64,000 nucleotides of DNA from Methylotenera versatilis 301 (GTDB lineage Bacteria > Pseudomonadota > Gammaproteobacteria > Burkholderiales > Methylophilaceae): NCBI RefSeq assembly GCF_000093025.1, contig NC_014207.1, forward strand, positions 1,240,001 to 1,304,000. The letters are read 5' to 3'. The notes under the pieces were generated by a model. It was given only the letters and a program-made list of their open reading frames with translations, searched no databases and was not told the origin of the DNA. Each line of letters begins with the position of its first letter. The stretch's first letter is position 1. Positions 18,988 to 28,609 of the stretch are shown here, piece by piece. The position numbers were made by a program, and so were the translations under genes.

Positions 18988-19986
18988 TCAATAGTAACTA
19001 CACATCATTTCCACTTCATTTTTTGAACCCATAATGACGGGAACTCTCTGGTGAAGCCCGCTAGGTTTAATATTCACAATTCTCTGACGCCCGCTGGAAG
19101 ATAGCCCGCCAGCTTGTTCAATAATAAAGCTCATTGGGTTCGCTTCATACATTAAGCGTAATTTCCCGCCTTTGTCTTTTAGCTTGCTATCTACTGGATA
19201 CATAAAAATACCGCCGCGTATCAAAATGCGATGCACCTCTGCCACCATAGAAGCAACCCAACGCATATTGAATTGCTTGCCTCGTGGGCCATCTGTGCCT
19301 TTCAAGCAATCTTCAATATAGTTTTTAACCGGCGCTTCCCATGATTTCTGATTAGACATGTTGATTGCAAATTCATGCGTATCTTCTGGAACGCGCATAT
19401 TGAGGTGGGTCAGATAAAACTCACCTACATCGTTATCTAGCGTAAAGCCATTCACGCCAAAGCCCGCAGTAATCACCAGCATCGTTGATGATCCATAAAG
19501 CGCATATCCTGAGCACACCTGCGTGATGCCCGATTGAAGATAGTCTTTCACTTTAGGATTCTCTACGCCCTCTGGACAACGTAAGATAGAAAAAATTGTC
19601 CCTACAGATATATTCACATTCACGTTAGAAGAGCCATCGAGTGGGTCAAATAACAGCAGGTATTTGCCACTTTTACGCAGATTGACTGGAATTTCATAAG
19701 GCGCATCCATCTCTTCTGAAGCCATTCCGGCGTAATATCCAGCCACTTGATTCACTTCAATAAAAATATCATTAGTAATCACATCAAGCTGCTTTTGCGT
19801 TTCACCTTGAATGTTTTCACATTCAAGGCTGCCCATCACACCGTTTAAAGCGCCTTTGCAGACGGCTCTGGATATTGATTTACAAGCAGTTGCAATGTCA
19901 TTCAATAACAGTACAAATTCGTCATCATGAATACCGCGCAGCCGCTGCTCGTCTAGTAAAAATTGTGAAAGTGTTTGTTTTTCCAT
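18988..19986 (-). CDS. fbp: Fructose-1,6-bisphosphatase class 1
   Basis: A 332-residue class I FBPase hydrolysing fructose-1,6-bisphosphate to fructose-6-phosphate. Key metal-site motifs are [11 protein letters not shown] (residues ~89-98) and the signature [13 protein letters not shown] (~113-125). The gluconeogenic step regenerates hexose phosphate for the ribulose-monophosphate or pentose-phosphate cycle. It is the last gene of the fructose PTS cluster, 44 nt after the porin. The placement makes sense because PTS fructose enters as fructose-1,6-bisphosphate and Fbp is then needed to reach glucose-6-phosphate and Zwf. Confidence 0.95.
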   Translation of the reverse strand: MEKQTLSQFLLDEQRLRGIHDDEFVLLLNDIATACKSISRAVCKGALNGVMGSLECENIQGETQKQLDVITNDIFIEVNQVAGYYAGMASEEMDAPYEIPVNLRKSGKYLLLFDPLDGSSNVNVNISVGTIFSILRCPEGVENPKVKDYLQSGITQVCSGYALYGSSTMLVITAGFGVNGFTLDNDVGEFYLTHLNMRVPEDTHEFAINMSNQKSWEAPVKNYIEDCLKGTDGPRGKQFNMRWVASMVAEVHRILIRGGIFMYPVDSKLKDKGGKLRLMYEANPMSFIIEQAGGLSSSGRQRIVNIKPSGLHQRVPVIMGSKNEVEMMCSYY

Positions 19987-20030
19987 GTTGATAGCCTTTT
20001 AAATTAAGTCTTATTATCACTAGTTGCACG

Positions 20031-21257
20031 CTACCACCAACCCTCGAACTGCAAGCCTATCGTAGCACCGTGATTGGAGCCCCCGAATGCACTGGTTGGT
20101 GCCAACGAGGCAACTGCATAATCACCAGACCCAATTGCAGCAGTACTTGCAGCATCGTTCCATTGTGCATAGGTACAGAAGAAACGTAGCTCGGGACGCG
20201 ACCAGAAGTTACTTGCAATTGCCCAAGATGGCGCAATAGTGAGTTTGGTTAATCTGCGAGTATCTCCACCTGACGGCGTTACCCAGTCCTGACCTAGCTC
20301 AGCTTGCATTTTAAAATGCTCGGTCACGCCATAACTTACGCGCCCACCCATCGATGTCCAAGTTTGGTCGCCAGCATTTGAGGTGTCTTTTTGGTAAACC
20401 GCTGTCAACAAACCGCCAAGTTTTGGTGTGATTTGTGCATACAAACCATCAACAATACGAAAACGTTTTACATCAGAGCCATTATCGATAGAGCCTGTGC
20501 CGCCTAAACCGACGCCTGGACCAACGCCATATTGCACGGCTAGCTTGTTATTGCCATCACCCATGATATTAATTTGTCTATGCTGAACTGTGACTGCCCA
20601 ACCGTCATCGCCTGTAGTTGTGTGGCTGCTTTTTGGAATAATGCTAAGACCAAACTCCAATTGACCATCTGGATTAACATCAAGTCCACGAAGCTGAATA
20701 TCGTGTCTAGTCGTTAAATATTTTTGGTCTTTATTATCATCTCTAAACAAGGCGTAGCTTAGCTTAAGCTTGCCAATACTCACATCTTCAATGCCAGCAC
20801 CAAGGCCTTGAGGGTTCCAGTAAAAGAAGTCGTTGATATGCACGTCTTCACGCTTATAGTAGCGACGACCTGCCCAAAGATTACCCCCATTTAATGCTGG
20901 TGCTTTGTCCCAACTCATATAAAACTGTGCAAAGCGAAAGTCAGTATTAGTGTCATCCAGCATTTTTTTACTCGTTAGCGGCATATATGCACTTAGCATG
21001 ACATGGGCATTTAGGGCAGAGTCATTTGAGAACTTATTCAACTCTTGACCCATCATTAGTTCCGCATAAACCTCACACTCGTTACCCATTCTGTACTTAG
21101 CTGCTGCGCCTGCCAATTTAAAACATGCGGCAGAGCTACCTTCAGTATTGACGCCACTTTCAGCGCGAATGTAAGGTGAAAAATCCAGTGCTGATGCATT
21201 ATTTGAGGCAAACACTAGCCCTACAGCTGCTATGCAGCTGAAAAAATATTTAATCAT
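20031..21257 (-). CDS. LamB/maltoporin-family outer-membrane carbohydrate porin
   Basis: A 408-residue outer-membrane protein with a signal peptide (MIKYFFSCIAAVGLVFA, cleavage near ASA-LDF) and a maltoporin-type barrel: FSPYIRAESG near the mature N terminus, WAGRRYYKREDVHINDFFYW (greasy-slide/constriction region), and a C-terminal aromatic strand ending QFEGWW. LamB-like porins carry sugars across the outer membrane. Within this operon fructose or a fructose-containing sugar is the likely substrate, by inference. It lies 55 nt after fruA. Confidence 0.88.
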   Translation of the reverse strand: MIKYFFSCIAAVGLVFASNNASALDFSPYIRAESGVNTEGSSAACFKLAGAAAKYRMGNECEVYAELMMGQELNKFSNDSALNAHVMLSAYMPLTSKKMLDDTNTDFRFAQFYMSWDKAPALNGGNLWAGRRYYKREDVHINDFFYWNPQGLGAGIEDVSIGKLKLSYALFRDDNKDQKYLTTRHDIQLRGLDVNPDGQLEFGLSIIPKSSHTTTGDDGWAVTVQHRQINIMGDGNNKLAVQYGVGPGVGLGGTGSIDNGSDVKRFRIVDGLYAQITPKLGGLLTAVYQKDTSNAGDQTWTSMGGRVSYGVTEHFKMQAELGQDWVTPSGGDTRRLTKLTIAPSWAIASNFWSRPELRFFCTYAQWNDAASTAAIGSGDYAVASLAPTSAFGGSNHGATIGLQFEGWW

Positions 21258-21312
21258 GATGTTAATTCCTGTTTATTTAGTTTTAAACATTGAAGTGTTT
21301 TTCATGCAAGTT

Positions 21313-23052
21313 TTAAGCTACGGCAACTTGTGGAATAGGCTTCTTAAATAGAACGAGTAATAGAGTCGTCAGCAATGTGCCCGAGACGATGGCAGCGATA
21401 TACGCTAACAGTGGGCTGACTGCGTTAGGAATGGCGAGAACAAAAATCCCGCCGTGGGGTGCGTGTAGTTCACAGCCAAAATACATGGACATTGCGCCAG
21501 TTAAAGCCGCCCCAGCCACGCATGATGGAATGACGCGTAACGGGTCGTTTGCAGCAAATGGAATTGCGCCTTCAGTAATGAACGACAGACCTAATACAGC
21601 GGACGCTTTTCCAGCAATCTGTTCATCTGGTGTAAAGCGATTTTTAGCGACAAAAGTCGCCAAACCAAGTGCCAGCGGAGGTACCATGCCAGCTGCCATT
21701 ACCGCAGCCATCGGCAAGAAAGTGTTGCTTGCAAGCAGACCAACACCAAAAGTGTACGCCGCTTTATTGACTGGGCCACCCATGTCGATTGCCATCATGC
21801 CGCCTAATAAAAGGCCGAGTAATACTGCGTTAGCTGAACCAATATTTTTCAAAAAGCTGGTAAGGCCATCCATAATCGCCTTTGCTGGCTCGCCCACTAC
21901 ATAAATCATGAACAAACCGACCAGTAGCGTCGATAACAACGGGATAATCAATACAGGTTTTAGCCCTTCAAAATGTACTGGCAGTTTGATGTTGTCGCGC
22001 ATCCAAAGCGCTACATAACCTGCAAAAAAGCCAGCTAGAATTCCACCTAAAAAGCCTGCTTGAAGCTGACTGGCCAACATGCCGCCAATCAAACCTGGTG
22101 CTAAGCCTGGACGATCTGCAATGGAGTAAGCAATGAAACCTGCAAGCACTGGAATCATCAACGCGAATGCTGCGCCGCCGCCAATACTCATCAATGCTGC
22201 GGCTAAAGTGCCTTTTTCTTTAAACGCTTCGATACCAAAAACAAATGAGAGCGCAATAATCAAGCCGCCAGCCACAACCAAAGGCAACATATAAGAAACA
22301 CCTGTCAATAAGTGCTTGTAAACACCACTGGCTTTTTGTGTGCTTTTAGCAGGTGTTGCTACTGTTTGAGCAGTTTGTTTAGGCGCAGAAAAAGCTTCCT
22401 GCATGACTTTATCGGTTTCTTTTAATGCGCGACCAACTGAAGTTTTATAGAGTGATTTTCCTGCAAAACGAGCAGTATCAACATGTGTGTCTGCACCAAT
22501 TACTACGACATCCGCTTCGGCAATCTCTTCATCCGTTAATTGATTTTTAGCGCCAACAGAGCCTTGTGTTTCAACGCGAATATCGCAGTTATTCGCCTTT
22601 GCCCATTTCTTCAAAGCTTCTGCAGCCATAAATGTGTGCGCTATACCAGTGGGGCAGGCAGTAATGGCTACAATTTTTTTACGGGCTGCTGAGTTATTTG
22701 CAACTTCAACTGCCGGTTCTTCTATGGCTGTTTGCACCGCTTGAGTTTTAATTAACTCAAGCGCAGCCTCTAACACTTGTTCGGTATCTCTAATCGCATC
22801 ACTCGTGCTGATTGCATATATTGCTTTACCCGCGAATCGGCTCATTTCAAGATGAACATCCGACGCAATAATCACGACCTGTGCAGTCCGAATCTCCTCG
22901 TCACTTAAGGTGTTTTGACCGCCAGTTGCGCCGCGCGTCTCAACTCTTATGCTGTGTCCCATTGCAATTGCGGTTTTCTTTAATGCTTCTGCTGCCATGT
23001 AGGTATGCGCAATGCCTGTGGGGCATGCTGTTACCGCGATAATATTAGCCAT
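21313..23052 (-). CDS. fruA: PTS fructose transporter subunit IIB'BC
   Basis: A 579-residue inner-membrane fructose permease. Two tandem IIB domains have the active-site motif TACPTGIAHT with Cys10 and Cys133; the IIC domain (~240-579) has about eight to ten helices, including GGPVNKAAYTFGVG and FITEGAIPFA. It takes phosphate from the upstream IIA-HPr-EI protein and releases fructose-1-phosphate, the FruK substrate. The duplicated IIB matches enterobacterial FruA; normally the first copy lacks phosphotransfer, but here both keep the Cys. It lies 36 nt downstream of fruK. Confidence 0.95.
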   Translation of the reverse strand: MANIIAVTACPTGIAHTYMAAEALKKTAIAMGHSIRVETRGATGGQNTLSDEEIRTAQVVIIASDVHLEMSRFAGKAIYAISTSDAIRDTEQVLEAALELIKTQAVQTAIEEPAVEVANNSAARKKIVAITACPTGIAHTFMAAEALKKWAKANNCDIRVETQGSVGAKNQLTDEEIAEADVVVIGADTHVDTARFAGKSLYKTSVGRALKETDKVMQEAFSAPKQTAQTVATPAKSTQKASGVYKHLLTGVSYMLPLVVAGGLIIALSFVFGIEAFKEKGTLAAALMSIGGGAAFALMIPVLAGFIAYSIADRPGLAPGLIGGMLASQLQAGFLGGILAGFFAGYVALWMRDNIKLPVHFEGLKPVLIIPLLSTLLVGLFMIYVVGEPAKAIMDGLTSFLKNIGSANAVLLGLLLGGMMAIDMGGPVNKAAYTFGVGLLASNTFLPMAAVMAAGMVPPLALGLATFVAKNRFTPDEQIAGKASAVLGLSFITEGAIPFAANDPLRVIPSCVAGAALTGAMSMYFGCELHAPHGGIFVLAIPNAVSPLLAYIAAIVSGTLLTTLLLVLFKKPIPQVAVA

Positions 23053-23088
23053 TTTGCTTCTCCATTGAACATTAAAAGCGGGATAGTT

Positions 23089-24039
23089 CTAACCGACTAT
23101 TTTCCGCACACTGATTTGTTGCATATAGGATTCGAGCACTTGAGTTTCTGCCAGTTTAGGACCGAGCTGGGTTAAAGCGCCCATCGCGGTTGCTGTAGAT
23201 AATCTGGCACAATCTTCTAATGAAAATCCCTTTATTTTGGCCGCTATAAATCCAGCAACCATTGCATCACCCGCACCAACCGTACTTTTTACGGCAATTG
23301 GTGGCGGCACCGCTATTACAGACTCTGTGCCACTCACAAACAGGGCACCTTGCTTACCCATTGAAACAATTACATACTCAATACCTTGACTCACTAAACT
23401 TCTTGCAGCTTCTACAACTTCTTGTTCGCTAGTTAAACTTCTGCCAAGTAGCTCTTCAAGCTCAGCAATATTTGGCTTGATGGCATATGGAGCTTCACCA
23501 AGCGCATCACGCAGAGCATCACCACTGGTATCAAGCACAACGTACTTGCCGGCAGCTTTTAAGTATTTCAGCACTGCGCTGTAAAACTCTGTAGGAACGC
23601 CATTTGGAAGGCTGCCTGACAACACAAACCAATCATGATCAAAGACTAGATTGTGAATTTTCTTTTTTAAGTCAGTGAGATCTAGCTCAGTAGGCGCTGG
23701 TCCTGGGTAGTTAATATCGGTGATGGTTTTTTGCAGTTCATCGATAATCTTAACGTTGACCCTAGTTTTGCCAGGAATACGCACAAAGCTATCAGCCATA
23801 TTTTTTTGATGAAAAAGTTTCTCAAAAATTGAGGTGTTTTCCATTCCAAGAAAGCCTGTCACAGACGTGTTAAAACCTAAATCCGCTAAAAAAGAGGCGA
23901 CATTCACGCCTTTCCCACCTGGGTCAGATTGCTCCCAATTCACACGATTCACTTCTCCTGCGGTAAAGTTTGGAATTGCTACACTTTTATCAATCGCAGG
24001 GTTCAAAGTAATTGTTGCGATATTGCTTAATTGCACCAT
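23089..24039 (-). CDS. fruK: 1-phosphofructokinase
   Basis: A 316-residue PfkB/ribokinase-family kinase converting fructose-1-phosphate to fructose-1,6-bisphosphate. Motifs: TLNPAIDKSV, the PfkB signature DPGGKGVNVA at ~40, VLSGSLPNGVP, and the catalytic anion hole STVGAGDAMVAGF with the base Asp. An ATG four codons further upstream (24051) exists, but GGAG lies six bases before the ATG at 24037-24039, which is preferred. It sits 44 nt after the multiphosphoryl protein and 36 nt before fruA. Confidence 0.95.
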   Translation of the reverse strand: MVQLSNIATITLNPAIDKSVAIPNFTAGEVNRVNWEQSDPGGKGVNVASFLADLGFNTSVTGFLGMENTSIFEKLFHQKNMADSFVRIPGKTRVNVKIIDELQKTITDINYPGPAPTELDLTDLKKKIHNLVFDHDWFVLSGSLPNGVPTEFYSAVLKYLKAAGKYVVLDTSGDALRDALGEAPYAIKPNIAELEELLGRSLTSEQEVVEAARSLVSQGIEYVIVSMGKQGALFVSGTESVIAVPPPIAVKSTVGAGDAMVAGFIAAKIKGFSLEDCARLSTATAMGALTQLGPKLAETQVLESYMQQISVRKIVG

Positions 24040-24083
24040 TTCGGTCTCCATGTATTCTGTAAGTAATCTTTAGTGCAAACTGA

Positions 24084-26564
24084 TTAAAGTGCGCGAACTT
24101 CTGCCGCTGTAGAACAAGCCAGTGCTCGTTTGGCTAAAGCAACACTCTCGGTGTATGACATCTTTCTTACTTTGGCTTTAACTGCTGCCACGCTAGGAAT
24201 GCTCATGCTAAGTTCAGTCACGCCAAGCCCAGTTAAAATGGCTGCGCCTTTTGGGTCACCTGCAATTCCACCGCAAACGCCTACCCAAATGCCTGCAGAT
24301 TTGGCGGCTTTTACTGTGAGATCTATCATACGTAGCACCGCTGGATGTAATGCATCTGCTTGGCGAGATAAGCTAGGATGCAGCCTATCCATCGCTAATA
24401 CATATTGCGTCAGGTCATTCGTACCCACTGAGAAAAAATCGGCATGACGCGCTAGCTCAGGTGCCATCAGCACTGCGGATGGCACTTCTATCATGATGCC
24501 GATTTCAATTGGGTTGGCATTCATCTCTTTACGTATTTCTTCTGCGATGGCTTTGGCCGCGAGCAGCTCTTCAACAGTGGCAATCATAGGAAACATAATT
24601 TTGACAGGGCCTGTCATGCCAGCACGATAAATAGCACGCAGTTGCGGCTTAAATAAATCTGGTCTGGCTAAACATAAGCGAATGCCACGCACACCTAAAA
24701 ATGGATTTTCCTCACTAGGAAGGGACAAATAAGGCACTTCTTTGTCGCCACCGATATCAAGCGTTCTTATAATAAGCGGCAGGCCATTTAATGCTTTAGT
24801 CATCTCGCAATAGGATTTGTACTGTTCTTCTTCACTTGGCGGCTCTGAGCGCTGTAAAAATAGAAACTCAGTACGCAACAAGCCAACACCCTCTGATCCA
24901 GCATTAACGGCTTGTTCTGCTTCGGCTGCAGCGCCAATATTGGCGACCACTTCCACACGGTGACCATCAGTCGTCATGGCTGGCTCATAACAAGCAAGAT
25001 TTTCAGCCATGCGCTGATCTTGCTGATCTTGCTGTGCGTTGCGCGCAATCACAAGGTCACCTTCACTTGGGTTTAAATATAAATTACCGGTATGACCATC
25101 TAAAATACCCATGACACCATCTTGATAATTAAGCACAGCAGGACCTGCACCAACAATCGCTGGAATATCAAGTGAACGTGCAATGATTGCTGTGTGTGAA
25201 GTTGGCCCACCAGCAGCTGTGCAAATGCCAAGTACCATTTTTGGATCCAGTTTCGCGGTATCAGAAGGAGATAAATCTTCTGCGACTAATATTGCTGGCT
25301 CGGTCATGGCCGTTGGTTCTTCTTCTAAAGCATCTGCCAGTAGGCGTAATACTCTGCGGCCAATATCTAAAATATCATTGGCGCGCTCTTTCAATAAAGC
25401 GTCCTCTAAACTGCCGACTTCAGCTGCGCGTTTGCTGTAGCTATCGCGCCAGGCCCAGCCTGCGCTATGCCCAAGCTTAATATTACAAACTGCGGCTTCT
25501 AATAAATCGGGGTCTGATAGAAATTCTATGTGTGCTAGAAAAATAGCTGCATGTGCAGCACCACTGCGCTCTTTGACTTCATCATGCAGATTTTGTAATT
25601 GTATTTTTGCAGATGCGATGGCGTGATTTAAGCGAGTTTCTTCTACATCTGGAGATTGTGCAGTCACTGCCACCACAATTTTCTCATGACGAAAATGACG
25701 AATTGGTCCAATTGCAATACCAATTGAACCTGCGATACCTGCGACTGGCGGGGTTGAAAAATTCAACATTACTTGTGAAGAGGCGACTGGTAAGGCATGC
25801 CCAGATTCAGCCTCATCCTCTAAACCTAATCTCACGGCATCGGCTAAGGCCTTTAGTGCAGAATCTTCATCGTGACCACTCACCATAATACGAATAGTCA
25901 CGCGCTTATTAGCACCTAACTTAAGTAGAGAAACTAAGCTTTTACCATTCGCAATTTTGCTGCCATGACGCACACGCACTTCTGATTGAAATTGCTTAGC
26001 AATTTCTACAAATGCCGTAGCAGGGCGGGCGTGCAGGCCGCCATCACTATTTAATTCCACATCAATAGATTTTTCAAAATCATCAACATGTACGTTGTTG
26101 TTTGCATTAGATTCGTTTGCTTGCGTATTGCTATCGCGTGATTTAGTAAGACAATCAATGATGTCCATCGCATTAGTGGTTTTTGCCAGACGCTGAATGG
26201 TTGCTGCATCATCCAAAACATCGGTTAAGTTTGCCAATAGCTCAATATGTTCATCTGACCGTGCTGCAATACCCACCACTAAGTAGACGATTTCTCCGCT
26301 ATTCCACTCTACGCCTTCAGGAAACTGCGCAACGGCAATACCTGTTTGTAAAATTAACTCTCTATCTTTTGGTAGACCATGTGGAATTGCAATGCCATTG
26401 CCCAGATAAGTATTTGCTATCTTTTCGCGTTGCAACATGCTGTCAGAATAGGCGGCTTGCATATTGCCATTGGCAACTAATAAGCTGGCAACTAATTTAA
26501 TTGCCTCTGATTTGTTGCTTGCCTGCCCACGTAACTGAATGCTTTGAATACCCAACTGTATCAT
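24084..26564 (-). CDS. fruB: Fructose PTS multiphosphoryl transfer protein (IIA-HPr-EI)
   Basis: An ~826-residue cytoplasmic fusion. IIA-Fru (residues ~5-140) has its active His in AIPHG (~62); HPr (~168-255) has GLHARPA (His ~178) and a Ser46-like GKSLVSLL; enzyme I (~270-826) has GGPTSHTAIIA (His ~457), PEP-binding segments and GTNDLTQY. It moves phosphate from PEP to FruA. The EI portion makes the system self-sufficient, and no separate ptsHI is in the window. AGGAG precedes both a GTG (26567) and the ATG (26564); either may be used. It lies 67 nt after the DeoR regulator. Confidence 0.94.
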   Translation of the reverse strand: MIQLGIQSIQLRGQASNKSEAIKLVASLLVANGNMQAAYSDSMLQREKIANTYLGNGIAIPHGLPKDRELILQTGIAVAQFPEGVEWNSGEIVYLVVGIAARSDEHIELLANLTDVLDDAATIQRLAKTTNAMDIIDCLTKSRDSNTQANESNANNNVHVDDFEKSIDVELNSDGGLHARPATAFVEIAKQFQSEVRVRHGSKIANGKSLVSLLKLGANKRVTIRIMVSGHDEDSALKALADAVRLGLEDEAESGHALPVASSQVMLNFSTPPVAGIAGSIGIAIGPIRHFRHEKIVVAVTAQSPDVEETRLNHAIASAKIQLQNLHDEVKERSGAAHAAIFLAHIEFLSDPDLLEAAVCNIKLGHSAGWAWRDSYSKRAAEVGSLEDALLKERANDILDIGRRVLRLLADALEEEPTAMTEPAILVAEDLSPSDTAKLDPKMVLGICTAAGGPTSHTAIIARSLDIPAIVGAGPAVLNYQDGVMGILDGHTGNLYLNPSEGDLVIARNAQQDQQDQRMAENLACYEPAMTTDGHRVEVVANIGAAAEAEQAVNAGSEGVGLLRTEFLFLQRSEPPSEEEQYKSYCEMTKALNGLPLIIRTLDIGGDKEVPYLSLPSEENPFLGVRGIRLCLARPDLFKPQLRAIYRAGMTGPVKIMFPMIATVEELLAAKAIAEEIRKEMNANPIEIGIMIEVPSAVLMAPELARHADFFSVGTNDLTQYVLAMDRLHPSLSRQADALHPAVLRMIDLTVKAAKSAGIWVGVCGGIAGDPKGAAILTGLGVTELSMSIPSVAAVKAKVRKMSYTESVALAKRALACSTAAEVRAL

Positions 26565-26631
26565 CACGGTCTCTCCTAGTTTATTGCATTAGCGAAAAAG
26601 TTATTTGCGCTACTTTTATAGTGAATAATGC

Positions 26632-27414
26632 TTAAGTGCCACTTGCAAACATCATGGTAATTTTTGCTGTTTTTGCTGCTTCAATCGCCTCTTGATTTAA
26701 ACCATGGTTCACAATCCATTTTGAAACTGCACCTAAGTTGACGATCGGTTCATAAGATTCCTGTGCCCATTTAGAACTATCTACCAATGCGCATACTTGC
26801 TTACTATGTTCAATAACGGCACGCTTAACCACGGCTTCTACATGGTTTGAATTACCCCAGCCTTGCGCCTGATTGACTGCAACAGACCCCATAAAGAACG
26901 TGTCGATATGTAGGTTGTTGATTTGTGCCAATGCGACTGGCCCAACCGTACTCAGGGCATTTTGATAAACATCACCACCAATCAATTGCACGTTATAGGG
27001 TGTTTGCCCAGCTAACTCGGAGGCAATGGTCAGGCCGTGCGTCACAATTTGTAGATGTGTGACATTTGGCAAACCTTGTCTGATTGCGCGTGCCATTTCT
27101 AGCGTTGTTGTACCCGCATCAATGTAGATTGTTTGGCCGCTTTTAAGTAAAGTAGTCGCCATTCTGCCGATTGCCTGTTTCTGAATTTGCTCATACTCCA
27201 GACGTTGGGAGTAATTAACATCACTATTGAGTAAAACTGCACCGCCATGCACGCGTCTTAATAAACCGCGTTTTTCCAAAGTATGGAAATCACGACGTAA
27301 CGTCATTTCAGATAGATTAAATTGCTCTGCAAGTTGCCTCGTGCGACATTCGCCACGTGCATGCAATACAGCTGTAATCATTTCTAATCTACGTTCTGCT
27401 AAGTGATCTTTCAT
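26632..27414 (-). CDS. DeoR-family transcriptional regulator of the fructose operon
   Basis: A 260-residue repressor. The N-terminal winged HTH (MKDHLAERRLEMI, LAEQFNLSEMTLRRDFHTLE, residues ~1-60) is followed by a DeoRC sugar-phosphate sensor domain with DAGTTTLEMA and IGGDVY. AAGGAG is ideally placed before the ATG. As the first gene of the fructose operon it most likely autoregulates and responds to fructose-1-phosphate or fructose-1,6-bisphosphate; the effector is inferred. The upstream region carries candidate operators. Confidence 0.9.
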   Translation of the reverse strand: MKDHLAERRLEMITAVLHARGECRTRQLAEQFNLSEMTLRRDFHTLEKRGLLRRVHGGAVLLNSDVNYSQRLEYEQIQKQAIGRMATTLLKSGQTIYIDAGTTTLEMARAIRQGLPNVTHLQIVTHGLTIASELAGQTPYNVQLIGGDVYQNALSTVGPVALAQINNLHIDTFFMGSVAVNQAQGWGNSNHVEAVVKRAVIEHSKQVCALVDSSKWAQESYEPIVNLGAVSKWIVNHGLNQEAIEAAKTAKITMMFASGT

Positions 27415-27490
27415 TATTTACTCCTTAAGCCTTTAATGTGATTAATCAATACGATTTTATAAATATTTTGTTATTAAACACGTAATGATA

Positions 27491-27540
27491 AATGTGCGCT
27501 TTGTTTTATTTGTAAACATAATCGCACATTATCGAACATG
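27491..27540 (-). promoter_or_regulatory. Candidate DeoR-type operator of the fru operon
   Basis: Perfect inverted arms AATGTGCG (27491-27498) and CGCACATT (27523-27530) are 24 nt apart. A 10-bp tandem pair, ATCGCACATT then ATCGAACATG (27521-27540), follows. They lie ~75-125 nt before the regulator start. One-turn spacing of repeats suits cooperative repressor binding. Confidence 0.5.
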
Positions 27541-27883
27541 TTGCAAAATGTTTTTTCACATAAATTTAATATATTTTCAATAAATATTAAATTAATTCAT
27601 TAAATCAGTATGTTGTGAATTGAATTTAAACTGTGATTTGACTAGTGAAATATTTTTTATATTTGTTGATAATGAAGTGTAATGGCTTGTTTCATCAAAC
27701 ATTAATGACAATTGACTATAAGCTGACAGGCATAAACAGCCGTCATAATGTGTGGCTGTTAGTTTAAAGTGGGCTATTTTTTGCAGGGGAGGAAGGGCAG
27801 AAAGATTTGATTTGATGCTAAGCAAAAGCAAACAACTTGAAGTCATCTTTCATGGCTTCATGGATTAATATTTTAATTTAGCG
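27541..27883. other. Gene-poor spacer
   Basis: A 343-nt AT-rich stretch. An 84-codon open frame on the minus strand (27592-27846) has no ribosome binding site and no recognisable features and is not accepted. Nothing else is visible. Confidence 0.4.
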
Positions 27884-28030
27884 CTATTTCTCAGCAGCTT
27901 TTTTTGTATCTTCATCAATATGACGTTTGAAATACAAGGCAAACCAAACGCACATTCCTAAAATGAAGACAATAACAGCAAGGCTTTGTAGACCATAATC
28001 GGTAGAAAAAAGATTGATAAGCAATTGCAT
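27884..28030 (-). CDS. Small membrane protein, DUF3149 family
   Basis: A 48-residue single-pass protein. MQLLINLFSTDYGLQSLAVI leads into one hydrophobic helix ending WFALYF and a charged tail KRHIDEDTKKAAEK. This matches my memory of DUF3149, a family of ~45-60 residue proteobacterial proteins without known function. The frame extends 33 codons upstream, but AAAGGG eight bases before the ATG at 28028-28030 and the family fit fix this start. Monocistronic by spacing. Confidence 0.75.
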   Translation of the reverse strand: MQLLINLFSTDYGLQSLAVIVFILGMCVWFALYFKRHIDEDTKKAAEK

Positions 28031-28197
28031 GATGAATACCCTTTCGGCTGAAATTAACAAAGCTATATTGATTAGCTTCTTGTTGTTAATATGCGCCTTA
28101 AGGGTTTTACTTACATTGATGCAGGTCAAATGGCCTTAATATTAATAAGGCTATTTGCTGAGTGAATATAATACGTAATAAATTAATCGATTTTTGC

Positions 28198-28608
28198 TTA
28201 AGTATCACGACCCAGCACGCGATTATTAGCTTTGTGTGATTCAATGATGTTTTTGGCGATTAAGGGTAAAACGCCAACAAATATTAGAATGAAAGCTAGC
28301 GCTACTACCCCAACAATATTTTTAGGAATGAGTCGCAGCCAGTGCACGTATTCCTGTTGGTTTGGAATCATATCTAACAAGCGTATACAGCCAATCGCAT
28401 AACCAAGCAGCATGGCCCAAGCGGTATCAGTAATACGCGATTGCTCAAGCCATAAACCAGCCAAGTATATTAGCCAGAAAATCCCTAGTAATATAGCTAG
28501 CCACTCAATGCCACCGTCCTTAAATGCGATAGCATGGGCAACAAAAGATAAAAACCAAATCACAACGAGCCAGATTACCCAGAGCGTTGTGATCAGGCTT
28601 TTAGGCAT
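28198..28608 (-). CDS. Hypothetical four-helix inner-membrane protein
   Basis: A 136-residue protein with about four membrane helices (residues ~6-30, 35-58, 63-82, 97-122). No catalytic motif or family was recognised. Its start is within 2 nt of the stop of the ABC-F gene upstream on the same strand, so the two are probably cotranscribed and translationally coupled. Confidence 0.65.
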   Translation of the reverse strand: MPKSLITTLWVIWLVVIWFLSFVAHAIAFKDGGIEWLAILLGIFWLIYLAGLWLEQSRITDTAWAMLLGYAIGCIRLLDMIPNQQEYVHWLRLIPKNIVGVVALAFILIFVGVLPLIAKNIIESHKANNRVLGRDT

Positions 28609-28609
28609 T

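Noticed and set aside
27592-27846. 84-codon minus-strand frame downstream of the fru operator
   Set aside because: No ribosome binding site, no signal or domain, and an AT-rich composition like non-coding DNA.
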